Assembly: GCA_020442465.1 (NCBI GenBank) | Contig: JAGRJY010000170.1 | Location: forward strand, 1 to 48,887 | DNA from: Lysobacterales bacterium | GTDB lineage: Bacteria; Pseudomonadota; Gammaproteobacteria; Xanthomonadales; Xanthomonadaceae | Length of the DNA: 48,887 bases | Direction: 5' to 3' | Shown here: in pieces, positions 7,100 to 16,597 of the stretch | How the letters are laid out: every line of letters starts with the position of its first letter | Position numbering within the stretch: position 1 is the first letter of the stretch | Program-made: the position numbers and the translations under genes | The notes under the pieces: model-generated | Database searches by the model: none | What the model saw: only the letters and a program-made list of their open reading frames with translations | Told to the model about the DNA's origin: nothing

Positions 7100-8908
7100 A
7101 TGGCCGCCTCCGCCGCATCGATCGCCCCGCACGACAGCCTGCGCATCACCGCGCCAGCGCTGCGCCGCGCCCTGACCGCCGGCATGCGCCGGGTGATCGC
7201 GCGCCGGGAACTGCTGAACCGGATCAACGTATTCCCGGTGCCGGACGGAGACACCGGCAGCAACCTCGCCTTCACGGTGCAGAGCGTGCTGCAGGGCAGC
7301 CTGTCGCGGCGTGCCGCCAATGCGAGCTCCCTGCTGCGTGCGGTGGCGAGCGACGCCATCGACGGCGCACGCGGCAATTCCGGCGCGATCCTGGCCCAGT
7401 TCTTCTGCGGTGCCAGCGAGGCCCTGCACGAACAACGGGTGCTGACCGCCGCGTGCATCGGCGACGCGGTACGCACCGGCGCCCGGCTCGCCCGCGAGGC
7501 ACTGGCGCAGCCGCGCGAAGGCACGATGATCAGCGTCATGCAGGCGTTCTCGGACGCACTCAACGCCGGCGAGACCGAGGTGCGGCGCTGGTTCGGTGGC
7601 GCGCTCGACGCCGCCCGCACAGCCCTGCAGGACACGCCCAAGCAGCTCGCCGTGCTGCGCCAGGCCGGCGTGGTCGATGCCGGTGCGCAGGGTTTCGTCG
7701 ACCTTCTGGAGGGCATCGAGGAGTTCCTCCATCAGCGCACCCTCGCCCCGGTCGACGACGATCTCGGCGACACCCAGGAATTCGCCGGCGAGCACTGGCA
7801 CGAGGAGGCCGACCCGACCCGACCGTGGTGCAGCGAATGCCTGATCGACGCCGGGACCGTCGATCGCGGCGGACTGCGCGATGCGCTGCAATCCCTCGAC
7901 GCCGACAGCGTCGTGATCGCCGGCGGCGCACAGCGCGTGCGCCTGCACGCCCACGTCGCCGACCCGGCCCGGCTGTTCGAGCTGGCCGGGCGCTTCGGCC
8001 GGGTGCACGCGCGCAAGGCCGACGACATGCGCGCGCAGCACCGCGCCGCGACCGCGGCCGGCAAGGTCGCGATCGTGACCGATTCGGCGGCCGACTTCCC
8101 GATGGAACTGTGTGCAAAGCTGCCGCTGCACGTGGTACCGGTGCGACTGAGTTTCGGTGGCGAGGACTTCCTCGACCGGGTGTCGATGAATCCGGCCGAG
8201 TTCTACGCCCGACTCGCGGCCGGCGGCGAACTGCCGAAGACCTCGCAGCCACCGCCCGGCGATTTCCGGCGCAAGTTCGAATTGCTGCTCGACCACACCG
8301 ACGAGGTCGTCTACATCGGCATTTCGCGCGCGCTGAGCGGCACCCTGCAGTCCGGCGAGGCCGCCGCCGAACGGGTCGACCGCGCGCGTATCGCGGTGTA
8401 CGACTCCGGCCATGGTTCCCGCGGCCAGGCCCTGCTGGCGATTGCCGCAGCCGAAGACGCCGACGCGGGCGCGTCACGCCAGGACATCCTCGACCGGCTC
8501 GACCGGCTCAAGCCGCAGACCCACACCTTCGCCCTGGCCCGCGAGGTGAGTCACGCCGTGCGCGGCGGGCGCATTCCGCGCTGGGCCGGGGTGCTCGCGT
8601 CCGGACTGGGCCTGAACGCGATCGCGATCATGCGCGACAGCGGCAAACTCGGCGTGGCCGGGGCGCTGTTCGGACATCGCCGGGTGCCGGAGCGGTTTGC
8701 CCGCTACGTGGCCCGCAAACTGCCGCGACAGCAGCGCTGGCGCATCCTGGTGGGGCACGCCGGCGCGCCGGAGGATGGCGAGGCCCTGCGCCAGGCGCTG
8801 TGCCATCAGCTCGACTGCGCGCAAAGCTGGGTTGTCGAGGCGGGTCCGGCGATCGGCGCCCACACTGGCCCCGGCGCCCTCGTCGTCGGCGCCCAGGTTG
8901 CCGACTAG
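7100..8908 (+). CDS. Fused fatty acid kinase: FakA (DAK2) plus FakB (DegV)
   Basis: A 602-residue fusion of the two halves of bacterial fatty acid kinase. Residues about 15-215 are a DhaL/DAK2 ATP-binding domain with the Mg-ATP loop PDGDTGSN (D49, D51). Residues about 215-315 resemble the FakA linker domain and keep its zinc-type ligands: Cys244 in WCSEC and the His283-x-His285 pair in RLHAHV. From about residue 322 the FakA C-terminal domain is replaced by a DegV/FakB acyl-binding module with VTDSAAD (326 on), TSQPPPGDF (381 on), ISRALSGTLQS and RGGRIPR. FakB presents a fatty acid, FakA phosphorylates it, and the product is acyl-phosphate. PlsY, which uses acyl-phosphate, is encoded 48 nt downstream, which supports this role. 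No ribosome site is visible; CAGACT ends 6 nt before the ATG. Confidence 0.88.
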   Translation: MAASAASIAPHDSLRITAPALRRALTAGMRRVIARRELLNRINVFPVPDGDTGSNLAFTVQSVLQGSLSRRAANASSLLRAVASDAIDGARGNSGAILAQFFCGASEALHEQRVLTAACIGDAVRTGARLAREALAQPREGTMISVMQAFSDALNAGETEVRRWFGGALDAARTALQDTPKQLAVLRQAGVVDAGAQGFVDLLEGIEEFLHQRTLAPVDDDLGDTQEFAGEHWHEEADPTRPWCSECLIDAGTVDRGGLRDALQSLDADSVVIAGGAQRVRLHAHVADPARLFELAGRFGRVHARKADDMRAQHRAATAAGKVAIVTDSAADFPMELCAKLPLHVVPVRLSFGGEDFLDRVSMNPAEFYARLAAGGELPKTSQPPPGDFRRKFELLLDHTDEVVYIGISRALSGTLQSGEAAAERVDRARIAVYDSGHGSRGQALLAIAAAEDADAGASRQDILDRLDRLKPQTHTFALAREVSHAVRGGRIPRWAGVLASGLGLNAIAIMRDSGKLGVAGALFGHRRVPERFARYVARKLPRQQRWRILVGHAGAPEDGEALRQALCHQLDCAQSWVVEAGPAIGAHTGPGALVVGAQVAD

Positions 8909-8956
8909 CCCGCGGCGGGGCAGGATGCCCGCTGCCCTCCGCCGCCCGCTGACGAC

Positions 8957-9598
8957 TTGACCGGTCTCGCGCTGTCCCTGCTGACCGCTTATCTGCTCGG
9001 TTCACTCTCGGGCAGCCTGCTGCTTGGCCGGCTTCGTGGCGTCGACATCCGCGCCCAGGGCAGCGGCAACGCCGGTGGCACCAACGCCTTCCGCACCCAG
9101 GGCTGGCGCTTTGCCCTCGGCGTGGTGGTGATCGACATCGGCAAGGGCGCCCTCACGGCATGGTTCGCGTGTCGGCTGTTGGCGAATCAGCCGGAGCTGC
9201 TGCAGATCGGACCGCTCGCGGCCGCGCTGGCCGCAGTCTGTGGCCACGTCTGGCCGGTGTTCCACGGTTTTCGCGGCGGCAAGGGCGCGGCCACCCTGGT
9301 GGGTGGACTGCTGGTGCTGTGGCCGTGGTCCCTGCCCTGGCTGCTCGGCGCCTGGGCGCTGGTGCTGGCGGCCACGGGCTATGTCGGCCTCAGCACGGTC
9401 ATCGCCGGCGCCGTGCTGGTGCCGGTCGCCGCCGCGGACGGCCCGTGGCAATCCCCGCGAATGCTGTTTGCGCTGATCGTTGCTCTACTGCTGGCGTTCA
9501 CGCACCGCAGCAACCTCGCGCGACTGCGCGCAGGCAACGAGTTCCGCTTCGAGCGCGCGCGCGTGTTTCATCGCTTGTGGACGCGCGCGCGCGGATGA
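8957..9598 (+). CDS. plsY: Acyl-phosphate:glycerol-3-phosphate acyltransferase PlsY
   Basis: An inner-membrane enzyme making 1-acyl-glycerol-3-phosphate from acyl-phosphate, the first step of phospholipid synthesis. The 213 residues have five to seven hydrophobic segments. The three family motifs are present: GSGNAGGTN (35-43), the phosphate-binding FRGGKGAAT, and HRSNLARL near the C terminus. The best start is TTG at 8957, since no ATG or GTG gives the complete first membrane helix. The stop overlaps the birA start (ATGA). Position directly after the FakA-FakB fusion suggests channelling of salvaged fatty acids. Confidence 0.95.
   Translation: MTGLALSLLTAYLLGSLSGSLLLGRLRGVDIRAQGSGNAGGTNAFRTQGWRFALGVVVIDIGKGALTAWFACRLLANQPELLQIGPLAAALAAVCGHVWPVFHGFRGGKGAATLVGGLLVLWPWSLPWLLGAWALVLAATGYVGLSTVIAGAVLVPVAAADGPWQSPRMLFALIVALLLAFTHRSNLARLRAGNEFRFERARVFHRLWTRARG
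9553..9592. repeat. Alternating CG tracts forming an 11-bp stem at the plsY/birA junction
   Basis: Eleven bases of alternating G and C at 9553-9563 are complementary to 9582-9592 across an 18-nt spacer, ending 2 nt before the birA ATG. In RNA this would be a strong hairpin at the translation-coupling site; in DNA such tracts can adopt Z-form. It lies inside the plsY coding sequence (Arg/Ala-rich tail), so codon bias alone may explain it. Confidence 0.45.
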
Positions 9599-10317
9599 CC
9601 GTGCCGGACGTCGAATGGGTCGACGACATCGACTCGACCAATGCCGAGCTGCTGCGCCGGCATCGCGCGCTGCCGGCGCGTTTCGCCCTCGCCGCGCGCC
9701 GTCAACGGGCCGGACGCGGCAGGCAGGGACGTCACTGGTTGTCGCCTGAGGGCAATCTCTACTTGTCGGTTTTCGCGCGCCTGCGCACCGCGGCCGCCGG
9801 CCTCTCCGGGATGAGTCTCGCGGTCGGCATCTCGGTCTGCGAGGCGGTGCGCGCGCGCGGAATCGAGCGCGCGCAGGTCAAATGGCCCAATGATCTGCAA
9901 GTCGACGGCGCCAAGCTGGGCGGTGTGCTGATCGAGATCGCCAGCGCGGGCAGCGACGGCAGTGCGGTCGTCATCGGCCTCGGCCTGAATCTCGCCATGC
10001 CACCCGACCACGCACCCGATCAGGCCTGGACCGACCTGCACCAACTCGGCATCGACGTCGACCCCTGCACCTGGGCAAGCTGCATGACCGAAGCGATCGT
10101 CGCGGCAGTCGACCGCTTCGACGCCGAGGGTCTCGACGCCTTCCACGATCGCTGGGATGCGATCGACGCGCTGCGCGGACGTGGCGTCGAAGTGCAGGGC
10201 GCGCAGTCGGTCAGCGGCACCGCCCGCGGCATCGACGCGCACGGCGCCCTGCGCGTCGAACACGCCGGCGGCATGTGGCTGTGCCGCAGCGGCGAAGTGC
10301 GCGTGCGCGCGGCATGA
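9595..10317 (+). CDS. birA: Biotin--[acetyl-CoA-carboxylase] ligase (no DNA-binding domain)
   Basis: Activates biotin to biotinyl-AMP and attaches it to the carboxyl-carrier protein of acetyl-CoA carboxylase. The 240 residues contain DSTN near the N terminus, the biotinyl-AMP loop GRGRQGR (40-46), KWPNDL, KLGGVLIE and a small C-terminal SH3-like domain. The N-terminal winged helix of bifunctional E. coli BirA is absent, so this is a group I ligase that should not repress biotin genes itself. It overlaps plsY (ATGA) and coaX (ATGA), so the three are translationally coupled. Confidence 0.93.
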   Translation: MTVPDVEWVDDIDSTNAELLRRHRALPARFALAARRQRAGRGRQGRHWLSPEGNLYLSVFARLRTAAAGLSGMSLAVGISVCEAVRARGIERAQVKWPNDLQVDGAKLGGVLIEIASAGSDGSAVVIGLGLNLAMPPDHAPDQAWTDLHQLGIDVDPCTWASCMTEAIVAAVDRFDAEGLDAFHDRWDAIDALRGRGVEVQGAQSVSGTARGIDAHGALRVEHAGGMWLCRSGEVRVRAA

Positions 10318-11084
10318 CCCGTTCCGTGGACACCCTGCTCATCGATCTCGGCAACTCGCGGGCGAAGTGCGCGCTGAGCCATGCCGGGGGGCTGTTCTTC
10401 CAGGCTCCGCTCGATCTGTCGGACCCGGACTGGGCGCGTCAGGCCGAGACCCGGTGGCGCGCGTTGCTGGCGCACAGCCCCTCGCGGCGCGCCCTGGTCA
10501 GCTGCGTGACCACATCGCAACGGCGCGACACCGTGCTGGCCGTGCTCGACGATCTCGGCGTGGCAGCTGAACAGGTCGGTCCACCGCGCTCGGACGAGCT
10601 GCTGACGCTGGCCTATCGCGACCCTGCCCAACTCGGCGTCGACCGCTGGCTGGCGATGCGTGCCGCGCGCCGACGCTGCGCGACGCCCTTCGTGCTGGCC
10701 TGCGCCGGCTCGGCGCTGACCATCGACGCCGTCGACGCCTCGGGCCAGCATCTGGGCGGGGTGATCGCGCCCTCGCCACCGCGCGCGCTGGAGGCGCTGA
10801 AAGCGCGCGCCGCACACCTGGATAGCGCAGGCCTCTGCATCGACGAGCTTGCCGACAACACCGCCGACGCGGTGTGGTCCGGGGCCTGGCTGTCGGCCGC
10901 GGCGCTGGTGGAGCGCGTGCACCGCCACGTACAGACCCGACTCGACGCACCGGCCGCGGTGTGGATCAGCGGTGGCGACGCCGAGCGCATCGCCGACCTT
11001 CTGGCACCGGCACCACGCATCGAGCACGACCTGGTGTTGCGCGGGCTCGCCGATCTGGGGGAGTCTGCGCGGCATGAAGGATGA
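10314..11084 (+). CDS. coaX: Type III pantothenate kinase
   Basis: Phosphorylates pantothenate in the first step of coenzyme A synthesis. The 256 residues follow the ASKHA fold: phosphate-1 motif IDLGNSRAK (10-17), LGVDRWLA, the ATP-binding region AGSALTIDAV with GGVIAPS, and WISGGDAE near the C terminus. The ATG at 10314 overlaps the birA stop. CoaX next to BirA is common in proteobacteria, both serving acyl-group cofactors. Confidence 0.93.
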   Translation: MTRSVDTLLIDLGNSRAKCALSHAGGLFFQAPLDLSDPDWARQAETRWRALLAHSPSRRALVSCVTTSQRRDTVLAVLDDLGVAAEQVGPPRSDELLTLAYRDPAQLGVDRWLAMRAARRRCATPFVLACAGSALTIDAVDASGQHLGGVIAPSPPRALEALKARAAHLDSAGLCIDELADNTADAVWSGAWLSAAALVERVHRHVQTRLDAPAAVWISGGDAERIADLLAPAPRIEHDLVLRGLADLGESARHEG

Positions 11085-11156
11085 ACGCATGACCCTGACC
11101 CCACTGGCGACGCGTGGTGCTCCGCATCGCGGGGCCCGGTGTCCCGGAAGCCCGGC

Positions 11157-11834
11157 ATGAGCTGGATCCGCATCCTGACCCTGATCGTGCTGGTGATGAA
11201 TATCGGCATCGCGGCGTGGTGGTCCGTGCGACCAGCGAGACCGCCAGCGTCGACGCCGGAGCGCGAAGAACCGGGCGTGCCCGGGTTGGTGCTGCTCAGC
11301 GAGCTGGAACAGGAGGGCAGCGAGAGCATGCCGCCTGCGGTGCGACCGCCGGGTGTCGAGGCATCGTGTTTCGAGGTCGGGCCGTTCATGACCCAGGTCG
11401 ATCTGCGCCGTGCCATGAGTGCGCTGGCCACCAGCGCGCTGCGCATCCAATTCCGTGAGTCGCGCGCCATCGTGCGCCGCGGCTACCGCGTGTTCATTCG
11501 CTCGCCGGGGTCGCGGGAAGCGGCCCTCGACATTGCCCGAAGCCTGTCCGCACGCGGCCTCGACGACTACTACGTGGTGACCGCCGGCTCCGAGCAGGAC
11601 ACCATTTCGCTCGGCGTCTACCGCGACCCGCAGCGCGCCGAAGCGCGGCTGCGCGAGATCACGGCGCTGGGCTTCGAACCGGAAATCGAGCCGCGCAACG
11701 ACGAGCAGGCCCAGTTCTGGATCGATCTCGAAGTCGAGAAGGACGCCGACTGGCGGCACCCGTTGGGCGGCTACGCCGGGGTGTCGGCCGACGCCATTCC
11801 GTGTTCGGCCGAGCAGCTGGGCGAATCACCCTAG
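11157..11834 (+). CDS. SPOR-domain membrane protein
   Basis: A 225-residue protein with an N-terminal membrane anchor (MSWIRILTLIVLVMNIGIAAWW), a Pro/Glu-rich linker and a domain at about 90-185. That domain has a SPOR-like pattern (FIRSPGSREAA, LGVYRDPQRAEARL, ALGFEPEI). SPOR domains bind denuded glycan strands at septa. Two cysteines (in ASCFEV and IPCSAE) flank the domain and could form a disulfide. The start has GGAAG 6 nt upstream; a GTG 18 nt earlier is possible. It is the last gene of the plsY-birA-coaX run, 72 nt after coaX, and often follows birA/coaX in related genomes. Confidence 0.8.
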   Translation: MSWIRILTLIVLVMNIGIAAWWSVRPARPPASTPEREEPGVPGLVLLSELEQEGSESMPPAVRPPGVEASCFEVGPFMTQVDLRRAMSALATSALRIQFRESRAIVRRGYRVFIRSPGSREAALDIARSLSARGLDDYYVVTAGSEQDTISLGVYRDPQRAEARLREITALGFEPEIEPRNDEQAQFWIDLEVEKDADWRHPLGGYAGVSADAIPCSAEQLGESP

Positions 11835-11914
11835 CCGGGCGATGGTCCCGAGCCGGCTGGCATGGTGGGCGGATGCAGCGCAGGCCGGGCGCGACCCGCC
11901 GAACGCATCCGCGA

Positions 11915-11920
11915 TAGAAT
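11915..11920 (+). promoter_or_regulatory. -10 element of the tRNA-Thr gene
   Basis: TAGAAT lies 10 nt before the first base of the mature tRNA, leaving a leader of about 4 nt after the likely start site. No convincing -35 was found. Confidence 0.45.
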
Positions 11921-11930
11921 GCGCGGCTCA

Positions 11931-12006
11931 GCCGGCATAGCTCAGTTGGTAGAGCAACCGCCTTGTAAGCGGTAGGTCGTCCGTTCGAGTCGGACTGTCG
12001 GCACCA
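11931..12006 (+). tRNA. tRNA-Thr (anticodon UGU), CCA encoded
   Basis: A complete 76-nt cloverleaf. The 7-bp acceptor stem GCCGGCA pairs with TGTCGGC (one G-U). The D arm is GCTC/GAGC, the anticodon stem ACCGC/GCGGT with loop CTTGTAA, the variable loop has 5 nt, and the T arm is GTCCG-TTCGAGT-CGGAC. The anticodon at 11964-11966 is TGT, decoding ACA (and other ACN) threonine codons. The terminal CCA (12004-12006) is encoded. Confidence 0.98.
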
Positions 12007-12055
12007 GGTCATCCTTCGCGCGCCTTGCGCGACACCGCTACCCGGGAGCCTCCGC

Positions 12056-12454
12056 ATGCAGGGATTGCTACGCAGCATCGGCGCCGCGCTGTTTCTGGCG
12101 CTGGCCGCAGCCGCCCAGGCCGGCGACGCCATCGCGCCAGCCGACGTCGCCGCCATGCTCGGCGACGCCAAGCCACCGCTGGTGCTGGACGTGCGCAGTG
12201 AAGCGGAATTCGCCGCCGGGCACGTGCCCGGCGCGGTGCTGATTCCGCACGATGTCCTCGACGCACGCATCGGCGAATTGGGCGAGCCACGCGAAGTCAT
12301 CGTGTACTGCCGCTCGGGCCGACGCGTCGAACTGGTGCGGCCAAGCCTCGAGGCCGCCGGATTTTCCGTCCGCGCCCTGCAGGGAAACTTCCCGGCCTGG
12401 CAGGACGCCAAGCTGCCGGTGGAACAGCAAGAGTCCAAGGAGGGAAGCGAATGA
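12056..12454 (+). CDS. Periplasmic rhodanese-like sulfurtransferase
   Basis: A 132-residue single-domain rhodanese with a signal peptide (first about 22 residues, ending AAQAGD). It shows LVLDVRSEAEFAAGHVPGA and the active-site loop YCRSGRR with catalytic cysteine. The six-residue loop size is that of sulfur- rather than phosphate-handling members. GGGAG is 8 nt upstream of the ATG. The stop overlaps the arginase start (ATGA). The physiological sulfur donor and acceptor are unknown. Confidence 0.88.
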   Translation: MQGLLRSIGAALFLALAAAAQAGDAIAPADVAAMLGDAKPPLVLDVRSEAEFAAGHVPGAVLIPHDVLDARIGELGEPREVIVYCRSGRRVELVRPSLEAAGFSVRALQGNFPAWQDAKLPVEQQESKEGSE

Positions 12455-13395
12455 GCCACACACGGAAGACGGTGTCGTTGATCGGCGTGCCGACCGACAT
12501 CGGCGCCGGACATCGTGGCGCCTCGATGGGCCCCGAGGCGCTGCGCGTGGCGCGCATTGGCGAAGCGCTGGAGTCCCGGGGCGTGGCGGTGCTCGATGGC
12601 GGCAACCTGAGCGGGCCGCGCAATCCCTGGCAGCCGCCCAGCGCAGGCTATCGGCATCTCGATGAAGTCGTCGCCTGGAATACTGCAGTGCGCGACGCAG
12701 TAGCGGCCGAGCTCGATCGCGACCATCTGCCGATCATGCTCGGCGGAGACCATTGCCTGGCCATCGGCTCGATCGCCGCGGTGGCGGCCCATGCGCGCAA
12801 GACCAGACGCAAGCTGCGCATCCTCTGGCTGGACGCGCACGCCGATTTCAATACCAGCGCGATCACGCCCACCGGCAACGTGCATGGCATGCCGGTGTCC
12901 TGCCTGTGCGGCATCGGCCCGGCGCCGCTGGTGGAGATCGGCGACCGCAAGCCGGTGCTCGATCCGGATCAGATCCGCCAGATCGGCATCCGCTCGGTCG
13001 ACGAAGGCGAGCGCCGCCTGGTGCACGACGTCGGTCTGGACATCTACGACATGCGCTACATCGACGAAGTCGGCATGCGCCGGGTGATGGAAGAAGCGCT
13101 CGACGGCGTCGACGCCGATACCCACCTGCACGTCAGCTTCGACGTCGACTTTCTCGACCCGACCATCGCCCCGGGCGTCGGCACCACCGTGAAAGGTGGC
13201 CCGTCCTATCGCGAGGCACAGCTGGTGATGGAAATGATCGCCGACACCGGCCTGCTGGCCTCGCTGGACATCGTCGAACTCAATCCCGCCTTCGACAAGC
13301 GCAACAAGACAGCCAAGCTGGCTGTGGACCTGGTCGAGAGCCTGTTCGGCAAGTCGACGCTGATGCGTCCGCAGTCGGCCGCACCGAAAGACTGA
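12451..13395 (+). CDS. rocF: Arginase
   Basis: Hydrolyses L-arginine to ornithine and urea using two Mn ions. The 314 residues include the ureohydrolase motifs GGDH (98-101), DAHADFN (128-134) and SFDVDFLDP (D231, D233). [13 protein letters not shown] is the arginase-type substrate loop, distinguishing it from agmatinase. The C-terminal [10 protein letters not shown] is typical. It overlaps the rhodanese gene by 4 nt. No urease or ornithine genes are in the window, so the pathway context is missing. Confidence 0.92.
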   Translation: MSHTRKTVSLIGVPTDIGAGHRGASMGPEALRVARIGEALESRGVAVLDGGNLSGPRNPWQPPSAGYRHLDEVVAWNTAVRDAVAAELDRDHLPIMLGGDHCLAIGSIAAVAAHARKTRRKLRILWLDAHADFNTSAITPTGNVHGMPVSCLCGIGPAPLVEIGDRKPVLDPDQIRQIGIRSVDEGERRLVHDVGLDIYDMRYIDEVGMRRVMEEALDGVDADTHLHVSFDVDFLDPTIAPGVGTTVKGGPSYREAQLVMEMIADTGLLASLDIVELNPAFDKRNKTAKLAVDLVESLFGKSTLMRPQSAAPKD

Positions 13396-13523
13396 GCCGA
13401 AGACGATGCGGAAACGGACGACTCAGGTCATGCCACGCGCGTTTCGCGGCCAATCGGGCACGCGAAGCTTGGCGCACGACGCAGCCTGAGCGCCAGGCAC
13501 AGCATGGAAGCAGGAACCCAGAC

Positions 13524-14843
13524 ATGAAGCGCGTCCTCACCGGCATCACCACGACCGGCACACCGCACCTCGGCAACTACGTGGGCGCGATTCGCCCGGC
13601 GATCGAGGCCAGCACGCAGCCGGGGGTGGAGAGCTTCTTCTTCATGGCCGACTACCACGCCCTGATCAAGTGCGACGATCCGGCGCGGATCGAGCGCTCG
13701 CGCATGGAAATCGCCGCGACCTGGCTGGCCTGCGGCCTGGATGCGTCGCGCGTGGTGTTCTACCGGCAATCCGACATTCCGGAGATTCCCGAGCTGACCT
13801 GGCTGCTGACCTGCGTCACCGCCAAGGGGCTGATGAATCGCGCGCACGCCTACAAGGCCGCGGTCGACGCCAACGTGGCCGAACAGCTCGATCCGGATGC
13901 CGGCATCAACATGGGTCTGTACAGCTATCCGATCCTGATGGCCGCCGACATTCTGATGTTCAACGCCAGCCACGTGCCGGTGGGGCGCGACCAGATCCAG
14001 CACATCGAGATGGCGCGCGACATCGGGCAGCGGTTCAATCACCTGTTCGGCGCCGGCCGCGAATACTTCGTGCTGCCCGAGGCGGTGATCGACGACGCCG
14101 TGGCGACCCTGCCCGGGCTCGACGGGCGCAAGATGTCGAAGAGCTACGACAACACCGTGCCGCTGTTCGAAGGCGGCGCCAAGGCCACCCGCGATGCCAT
14201 CGCGCGGGTGGTCACCGATTCGCGCGCGCCGGGCGAACCCAAGGACCCGGACGGCAGCACCCTGTTCGTGTTGTACCAGGCCTTCGCGGGGCGCTCCGAA
14301 TCGGCCGCCTATGCCGACGCGCTGCGCGCGGGCATGGGCTGGGGTGAGGCCAAGCAGCAGCTCGCCGCGCGCATCGAACAGGACCTTGCGCCGATGCGCG
14401 ACCGATACGGCGAACTGATGGCGCACCCCGAGCGCATCGAGGATGCGCTGCAGCACGGCGCGACACGCGCCCGCGCCGTCGCCCGTCCGCTGCTGGATGC
14501 GCTGCGCGAAGCGGTGGGCCTGAGGCCCATGCGCGCCCGCGCGGCGGAAGCCTCCGGCAAGTCGACGAAGGTCAGCCAGTCAAATCCTCAATACAAGCAG
14601 TTCCGCGAGCGCGACGGCCAGTTCTACTTCAAGCTCACCGATGCCGACGGCTCGGTCCTGATCGAGAGCCACGGGTTCGCCAATCCGCGCGAGGCGGCGG
14701 CCTGCTTCGCCGCCTTGAAGCAGGCACCTGACTCGCTCGACGAGCAGTCCTCGCTGTATGTCGTGCGTGCGCCCCGAGACAGCGTGCTCCGCGCACTCGC
14801 GGCGATGGCCGTCCCCGCCGGCGAAGGCGGTCAGTCTTCCTGA
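13524..14843 (+). CDS. trpS: Tryptophanyl-tRNA synthetase with C-terminal YegP/DUF1508-like extension
   Basis: Charges tRNA-Trp with tryptophan. The class I core (about 1-335) has the HIGH-type motif PHLGNY (14-19), the tryptophan-pocket region and KMSKS at 203-207. About 90 extra residues follow (from about 353): a charged linker, then a small domain with [26 protein letters not shown] and a helix. It resembles the DUF1508/YegP fold, and standard bacterial TrpS (about 330-350 aa) lacks it. The ATG at 13524 is preceded by AGGA at 10 nt. The 3' end overlaps the convergent eptA gene by 13 bp. Confidence 0.93.
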   Translation: MKRVLTGITTTGTPHLGNYVGAIRPAIEASTQPGVESFFFMADYHALIKCDDPARIERSRMEIAATWLACGLDASRVVFYRQSDIPEIPELTWLLTCVTAKGLMNRAHAYKAAVDANVAEQLDPDAGINMGLYSYPILMAADILMFNASHVPVGRDQIQHIEMARDIGQRFNHLFGAGREYFVLPEAVIDDAVATLPGLDGRKMSKSYDNTVPLFEGGAKATRDAIARVVTDSRAPGEPKDPDGSTLFVLYQAFAGRSESAAYADALRAGMGWGEAKQQLAARIEQDLAPMRDRYGELMAHPERIEDALQHGATRARAVARPLLDALREAVGLRPMRARAAEASGKSTKVSQSNPQYKQFRERDGQFYFKLTDADGSVLIESHGFANPREAAACFAALKQAPDSLDEQSSLYVVRAPRDSVLRALAAMAVPAGEGGQSS

Positions 14844-16597
14844 GCCGCCACCGCGGTGGTCGCATCCACCGCGCAGGGCGCAAACAGATCGCGCTTCGGC
14901 TGATACACCGAAGTCTGCACCCCGAACAGCCCCAGCACACTGTGGAACAGCTGGTCGTGACTGGCAGGCTGCAGCCGGCGCTGCGCCAGGCAATGCTCGA
15001 CCGTGGGCTCGTCGGCCACCAGGCCATCGCCCAGCCAAATCGTCATCGGCACCTTGCGCTGGGTGTCCGGCGCGATCGACTTCGGCACGCCGTGCAGGTA
15101 CAGACCGCCCTCGCCCAGCGACTCGCCGTGGTCGGACAGGTACCACAGCACGACGTCATGCGCCTGATGCAGACGGAGGCGATCGATCAGCGACGCGATC
15201 CAGTGATCGCCGTAGAGGATGGCGTTGTCATAGGCGTTGCGGATCGATTCGTCCGAGCAGCGCGCCAGGTCTTCCTCCCGACAGGCGGGCGTCCAGCGCT
15301 CGAACGCGTCCGGATAGCGCTTGTAGTAGGCCGGGCCGTGGTTGCCGAGCATGTGCAGCACGAGCACGAAGTCGCCCGGATGCGCGGCCAGCAGTGCATC
15401 GAGATCCTCGCTCATGGCCTGGTCGAGACAGCCCGCGTCGTCGCAGGAAGGGCTCGGCCAGCCGCGCTCGAAACTCTCGAACGGCAGCCCGTCGCAGGTG
15501 CCCTTGCAGCCGGTCTGGTTGTCGCGCCAGAGCACCGAGACGCCGGCGCGGTGCAGGACATGCAGCAGGGACTCGCTACGCCGCAGGCGCTCGCGGTCGT
15601 AGCCGGCCTCACCGGCCGGCGAGAACATGCACGGCAGCGAGATCTCGGTGGACGTGCCGCAGGCCGAGACGTCCGGGAAGTTCAACACGTCGCGGCGCGC
15701 GAGCTCGGGCGTGGTCTGCCGGTGGTAGCCGTTGAGCCCCCAGTTCTGCGCCCGCACGGTCTCGCCCAGCACCAGCACCAGCAAGCGTGGGCGTCGGTCG
15801 TCGGGTGGTTTGGTCTCGCGACGCGCGTCGAGCCCGATCTCGATCGGCGCGGCCGAGCGCCCGCCCAGGTCGGATCGGGCCACCCGCCAGAGACTGACCA
15901 GATAGTTGCCGGGCGCGACCAGCTCGCGCAGCGGCTTGTGGTTGCGCGCGAACGCGGCCACACCCTGCGGCTGGCTGAGGTAGCCGACCACGATGAGGGC
16001 GACACACCACAGCAGGAATCCGCTGCGATAGAGCAGCGCGGAGCGCCATGGACGACGGCGCAGCGGCCACATCCACACCAGTAGCGCCGGCAGTGCACCG
16101 AACAGCGCAACGTGCATGACCAGCCCCCCGGTGACGAGTTCGCCGGCTTCCTTGGTGTCGGTATGGAGGATGTTGCGCAGCATGTCGTCGTCGAGGAACA
16201 CCCGATAACGGCTCATGAAGTAGCCCGCCGCCGCCGCGGTGAGCAGCAACACGATCGCGACCGGTTTGACCGTCCAGCGGTTGAACAGCAGGCCGAACAG
16301 CAGCGCATGGGCGGCGACGATGATCACGGCCAGCGCGGCTGACGTGCTCCAGCGCTGTGCGTCAGCGAAGACATCTCCGCCCAGCACGGTTTGCCAGAAC
16401 GCCTGCTGTGCAGTGAGCAGGAAATAGACGCTCAGCAGCAAGGCCAGCGCTTCCTGGCTCAGGAGCACCCGGGGGAGACGGGAAGGTGCGGTCGGCTGAC
16501 TCAAGGCGCGGTGCGCGGTGTGGGCTGATCGCCAGTCTGGACGCTGCGCATGAGAATTCACTGAGCCTGCTGTTGGAATTCGGTTAATCCGCGGCAT
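14831..16597 (-). CDS. eptA: Phosphoethanolamine transferase (EptA/MCR family)
   Basis: Transfers phosphoethanolamine from phosphatidylethanolamine to lipid A, lowering surface charge and giving polymyxin tolerance in characterised members. The 588 residues contain five N-terminal membrane helices (about 45-215) and a periplasmic sulfatase-type domain. The catalytic threonine is Thr317 in CGTSTEIS. Zinc ligands include GET at the domain start and SDHGESLGE; paired cysteines (CDGL, CDDAGC, CREE, RCSD) match the family disulfides. The start is uncertain: the ATG at 16597 overlaps the upstream gene's stop by 14 bp and has no clear ribosome site; internal GTG or TTG starts before the first helix are possible. 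Confidence 0.92.
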   Translation of the reverse strand: MPRINRIPTAGSVNSHAQRPDWRSAHTAHRALSQPTAPSRLPRVLLSQEALALLLSVYFLLTAQQAFWQTVLGGDVFADAQRWSTSAALAVIIVAAHALLFGLLFNRWTVKPVAIVLLLTAAAAGYFMSRYRVFLDDDMLRNILHTDTKEAGELVTGGLVMHVALFGALPALLVWMWPLRRRPWRSALLYRSGFLLWCVALIVVGYLSQPQGVAAFARNHKPLRELVAPGNYLVSLWRVARSDLGGRSAAPIEIGLDARRETKPPDDRRPRLLVLVLGETVRAQNWGLNGYHRQTTPELARRDVLNFPDVSACGTSTEISLPCMFSPAGEAGYDRERLRRSESLLHVLHRAGVSVLWRDNQTGCKGTCDGLPFESFERGWPSPSCDDAGCLDQAMSEDLDALLAAHPGDFVLVLHMLGNHGPAYYKRYPDAFERWTPACREEDLARCSDESIRNAYDNAILYGDHWIASLIDRLRLHQAHDVVLWYLSDHGESLGEGGLYLHGVPKSIAPDTQRKVPMTIWLGDGLVADEPTVEHCLAQRRLQPASHDQLFHSVLGLFGVQTSVYQPKRDLFAPCAVDATTAVAAQED

